Shown piece by piece: positions 62,564 to 64,000 of a DNA stretch of 64,000 bases. Below the pieces are notes generated by a model, which was not told the DNA's origin, searched no databases, and was given only the letters and a program-made list of their open reading frames with translations. A program made the position numbers and the translations under genes. The stretch is from positions 806,001-870,000 of the forward strand of contig NZ_CP046453.1 in the NCBI RefSeq assembly GCF_009734405.1, given 5' to 3'. Source of the DNA: Corynebacterium comes. Its GTDB lineage: Bacteria > Actinomycetota > Actinomycetes > Mycobacteriales > Mycobacteriaceae. How positions within the stretch are numbered: position 1 is the stretch's first letter; every line of letters starts with the position of its first letter.

Positions 62564-63091
62564 ATGGCAGATGCGACTTTCACGCTCCGACCCATCCGTC
62601 CTGAGGATTACCCCCAGGTCCGGGCAATCTACGAGAGCGGCCTGGAATCCGGCCACGCCACCTACGAGACACAGGCACCGACCTGGCAGCAGTTCTTCCG
62701 GGCGAAGATCATGGAGTCCGTGTTCGTTGCAGCGGACAACGAAGACCCCGGGAAGCTGCTGGGCTGGGTCGCCGCCGCGCCCATCTCCAGCCGTTCCGTC
62801 TTCCACGGCGTGGTGGAGAACTCCATCTACATCCACCCCGACGCCCGCGGCCGAGGTGTTGCCGGTGCGCTCCTGGACAAGCTCATCGACGTCTGCGGGG
62901 GCCTGCACAAGTGGGGCATCCACGCCTGGGTCTTCCCCGAGAACGAGGGTTCTGCGGCGCTGCACAGGTCGCGGGGCTTCGAGAAGGTCGGCACCTTCCG
63001 TCACCTGGCGAAGATGAGCTACGGCGACATGGCGGGCCAGTGGCGGGACACTGACGTCTACGAGAAGCTGCTGCCCAAGCCGGGCGAGTGA
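62564..63091 (+). CDS. GNAT N-acetyltransferase (phosphinothricin acetyltransferase-like)
   Basis: The 175-residue acetyltransferase has FTLRPIRPEDYPQVRAIYESGLESGHATYET at the N-terminus, a pattern of the Pat/YncA group. The acetyl-CoA loop follows as SIYIHPDARGRGVAGALLDKLID (Q/RxxGxG/A region RGRGVAGA), and VFPENEGSAALHRSRGFEKVGTFRHLA holds motif B. Substrates of this group include phosphinothricin, methionine sulfone and other amino-acid analogues; the real substrate is unknown. ATG at 62564 is the first codon consistent with family alignments. It is separated from phoH by 72 bases. Confidence 0.83.
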   Translation: MADATFTLRPIRPEDYPQVRAIYESGLESGHATYETQAPTWQQFFRAKIMESVFVAADNEDPGKLLGWVAAAPISSRSVFHGVVENSIYIHPDARGRGVAGALLDKLIDVCGGLHKWGIHAWVFPENEGSAALHRSRGFEKVGTFRHLAKMSYGDMAGQWRDTDVYEKLLPKPGE

Positions 63092-63217
63092 GCGACGGGC
63101 CCGTCCCCGCTCCGGGGCGCGAGCCCATGCACCTCGTTTTCCCCCATCTCGGCAGCTCAGGGGCTGATAGGATCAGCCCGGGCAGAGTTCTTCCCGGATC
63201 CCGAAAGCGAGGCCACG

Positions 63218-63634
63218 ATGTCCCTCAACAGTGTGCTGGCGACCATCCTGCCGGGTGCCGGTCTGACGTCCGGATCAGTTGACCTGGCGGGGCAGGGTTC
63301 GTCACAGCTGCCGCCTCCGCCCGCCTGCAGCCCGGTGAGCGGTGTGACGGGTTCCGGTCCGGTCGGCGTGTGGGGCTGTGATTCGGAGGCGCTGCCGAAG
63401 GTGGCGCTCAAGGCGGACCGGACCATGAACGGCTACGACGGCTGCAACTGGTTCTCGGGCACCTGGCGCGAGGAGGGCGCAAGGATCGTGTTCAATGACG
63501 ACCGCGTCTCCACGAAGCGGGCCTGTGGGCACCCCACCTGGTTCACGCAAGCCAGGTCCGCCACGGTTCACGGGAACATCATGACCGTCCACAATGCCGC
63601 GGGCGACAGCGTCGGGGCGTTGCCCCGACGCTGA
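63218..63634 (+). CDS. META-domain protein, probably exported
   Basis: The 138-residue protein has an N-terminal hydrophobic stretch that could be a weak signal (MSLNSVLATILPGAGLTSG), a Pro-rich linker, and a META/HslJ-like domain. The domain is seen in ALKADRTMNGYDGCNWFSGTWREEGARIVF, of which the MNGYDGCNWFSGTW stretch is diagnostic, and later RACGHPTWFTQAR. Three cysteines in the domain region could form disulfides. The function of such proteins is largely unknown; relatives respond to stress or motility signals. A hairpin at 63608-63632 overlaps the stop. Confidence 0.75.
   Translation: MSLNSVLATILPGAGLTSGSVDLAGQGSSQLPPPPACSPVSGVTGSGPVGVWGCDSEALPKVALKADRTMNGYDGCNWFSGTWREEGARIVFNDDRVSTKRACGHPTWFTQARSATVHGNIMTVHNAAGDSVGALPRR
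63608..63632. terminator. Hairpin overlapping the META gene stop
   Basis: AGCGTCGGGGC (63608-63618) pairs with GCCCCGACGCT (63622-63632) around GTT. It lies between converging genes but has no T run on either side, so terminator function is tentative. Confidence 0.4.
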
Positions 63635-63640
63635 CCGTCC

Positions 63641-64000
63641 TTACTCCACGGTCTCCTTGAGCTTCTCCTGCTTGACCGGGAGGAGAATGAACATGGCGAA
63701 CAGGGTCAGCGGCACCATGAGCAGGAAGACCGGCGCGAGACCGTCGTTGTAGCTGCTCAGAATGACCTCCCGGATGGGGGCGGGCAGTTGAACCACGGCC
63801 TCCGGGGTGAGCGAGTTCGAGGCGCCGCCGCCGGCGGCGAACTGCTCCGCGTAGGACTGCCCCTCCTCACCCATCTGCGCGAAGGCGCCGGGCAGGCGGT
63901 CGGCCAGGTTGCCCTGCAGGTTGTGGATGAACATCGCGCCGACCAGGGAGGCGCCGAGGGCGGAGCCGATCTGCCGGAAGAAGTTGTTCGCGGCGGTGGC
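63641..64000 (-). CDS. MFS drug exporter of the DHA2/EmrB-QacA type, C-terminal part
   Basis: The gene runs off the window; only the last 120 residues are visible. They begin ATAANNFFRQIGSALGASLVGAMF, the late-helix motif of 14-segment DHA2 exporters (NFFRQIGSALG). The visible part continues with an external loop containing Gly/Ala-rich sequence and ends with the helix VFLLMVPLTLFAMFILLPVKQEKLKE. It likely exports drugs or other lipophilic compounds using the proton gradient. The 5' part, promoter and any regulator are outside the window. Confidence 0.87.
   Translation of the reverse strand, partial: ATAANNFFRQIGSALGASLVGAMFIHNLQGNLADRLPGAFAQMGEEGQSYAEQFAAGGGASNSLTPEAVVQLPAPIREVILSSYNDGLAPVFLLMVPLTLFAMFILLPVKQEKLKETVE

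Overview
The window is a high-GC actinobacterial chromosome segment from a Corynebacterium species. The genus call rests on three things. The gene order gapB-like gap, peptidyl-tRNA hydrolase, rplY, prs, glmU, mfd, mazG, a PorB-like secreted protein, eno, ppx, greA, mca, DAHP synthase, uppS, coaA, glyA, pabAB, pabC largely matches my recollection of the C. glutamicum chromosome. Mycothiol-dependent enzymes are present (maleylpyruvate isomerase, Mca). Many genes have a TAnnnT -10 element only 6-8 nt before the start codon, the leaderless arrangement common in corynebacteria. The species cannot be fixed from this sequence alone.

Layout. 1-8 kb: the 3' part of isocitrate lyase, an RraA-fold protein, a membrane protein, release factor 3, peptidyl-tRNA hydrolase, a nitronate monooxygenase-like flavoprotein, and the long (NADP-type) glyceraldehyde-3-phosphate dehydrogenase, followed by a perfect 4 x 32-bp tandem repeat and a small Cys-rich basic protein. 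8-14.6 kb: a complete 3-hydroxybenzoate/gentisate cluster. It has genDFM on one strand, the IclR regulator genR, and a divergent transporter-hydroxylase pair genKH, with two TTCC-N7-GGAA operators. 14.6-22 kb: a second peptidyl-tRNA hydrolase, L25, several accessory genes (AlkD-like, MFS, VOC, SDR), then prs and glmU. 22-33 kb: an MFS protein, a 2OG-Fe(II) oxygenase, tRNA-Gln, TetR, mfd, nadA, an APC permease, mazG and a PorB-like protein. 33-38 kb: a lytic transglycosylase, eno, an FtsB/DivIC-like protein, DUF501, ppx, and an unusual tRNA-Leu(UAA). 38-44 kb: a deaminase, two tandem CNNM/CBS proteins, a Bax-inhibitor-1 protein, SRPBCC, a lipoprotein, and greA. 44-54 kb: mca, an aromatic amino-acid attenuator with leader peptide ahead of DAHP synthase, uppS, coaA, and the folate group glyA-pabAB-pabC. 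54-64 kb: a TetR/GH13 divergent pair with a bipartite operator, two tandem AAHS aromatic-acid transporters that share an operator-like element, a DUF5997/HTH-less LysR-like pair on overlapping divergent promoters, an LGFP lipoprotein, PhoH, GNAT, a META-domain protein, and the C-terminal end of a DHA2 exporter.

Functional themes. One is central carbon metabolism (aceA, gapB, eno). Another is aromatic-acid uptake and breakdown by the gentisate route plus two orphan AAHS carriers. Others are aromatic amino-acid and p-aminobenzoate supply (DAHP synthase, pabAB, pabC), cell-envelope supply (glmU, uppS, lytic transglycosylase, PorB-like), and DNA repair (mfd, AlkD-like). No CRISPR array, prophage, transposase or rRNA operon was seen. 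The items most worth following are the 32-bp repeat and its dispersed palindromic core, the short-variable-loop tRNA-Leu(UAA), the overlapping-promoter DUF5997/LysR-like pair, the operator shared by the two AAHS carriers, and the repeat-rich leader of phoH.
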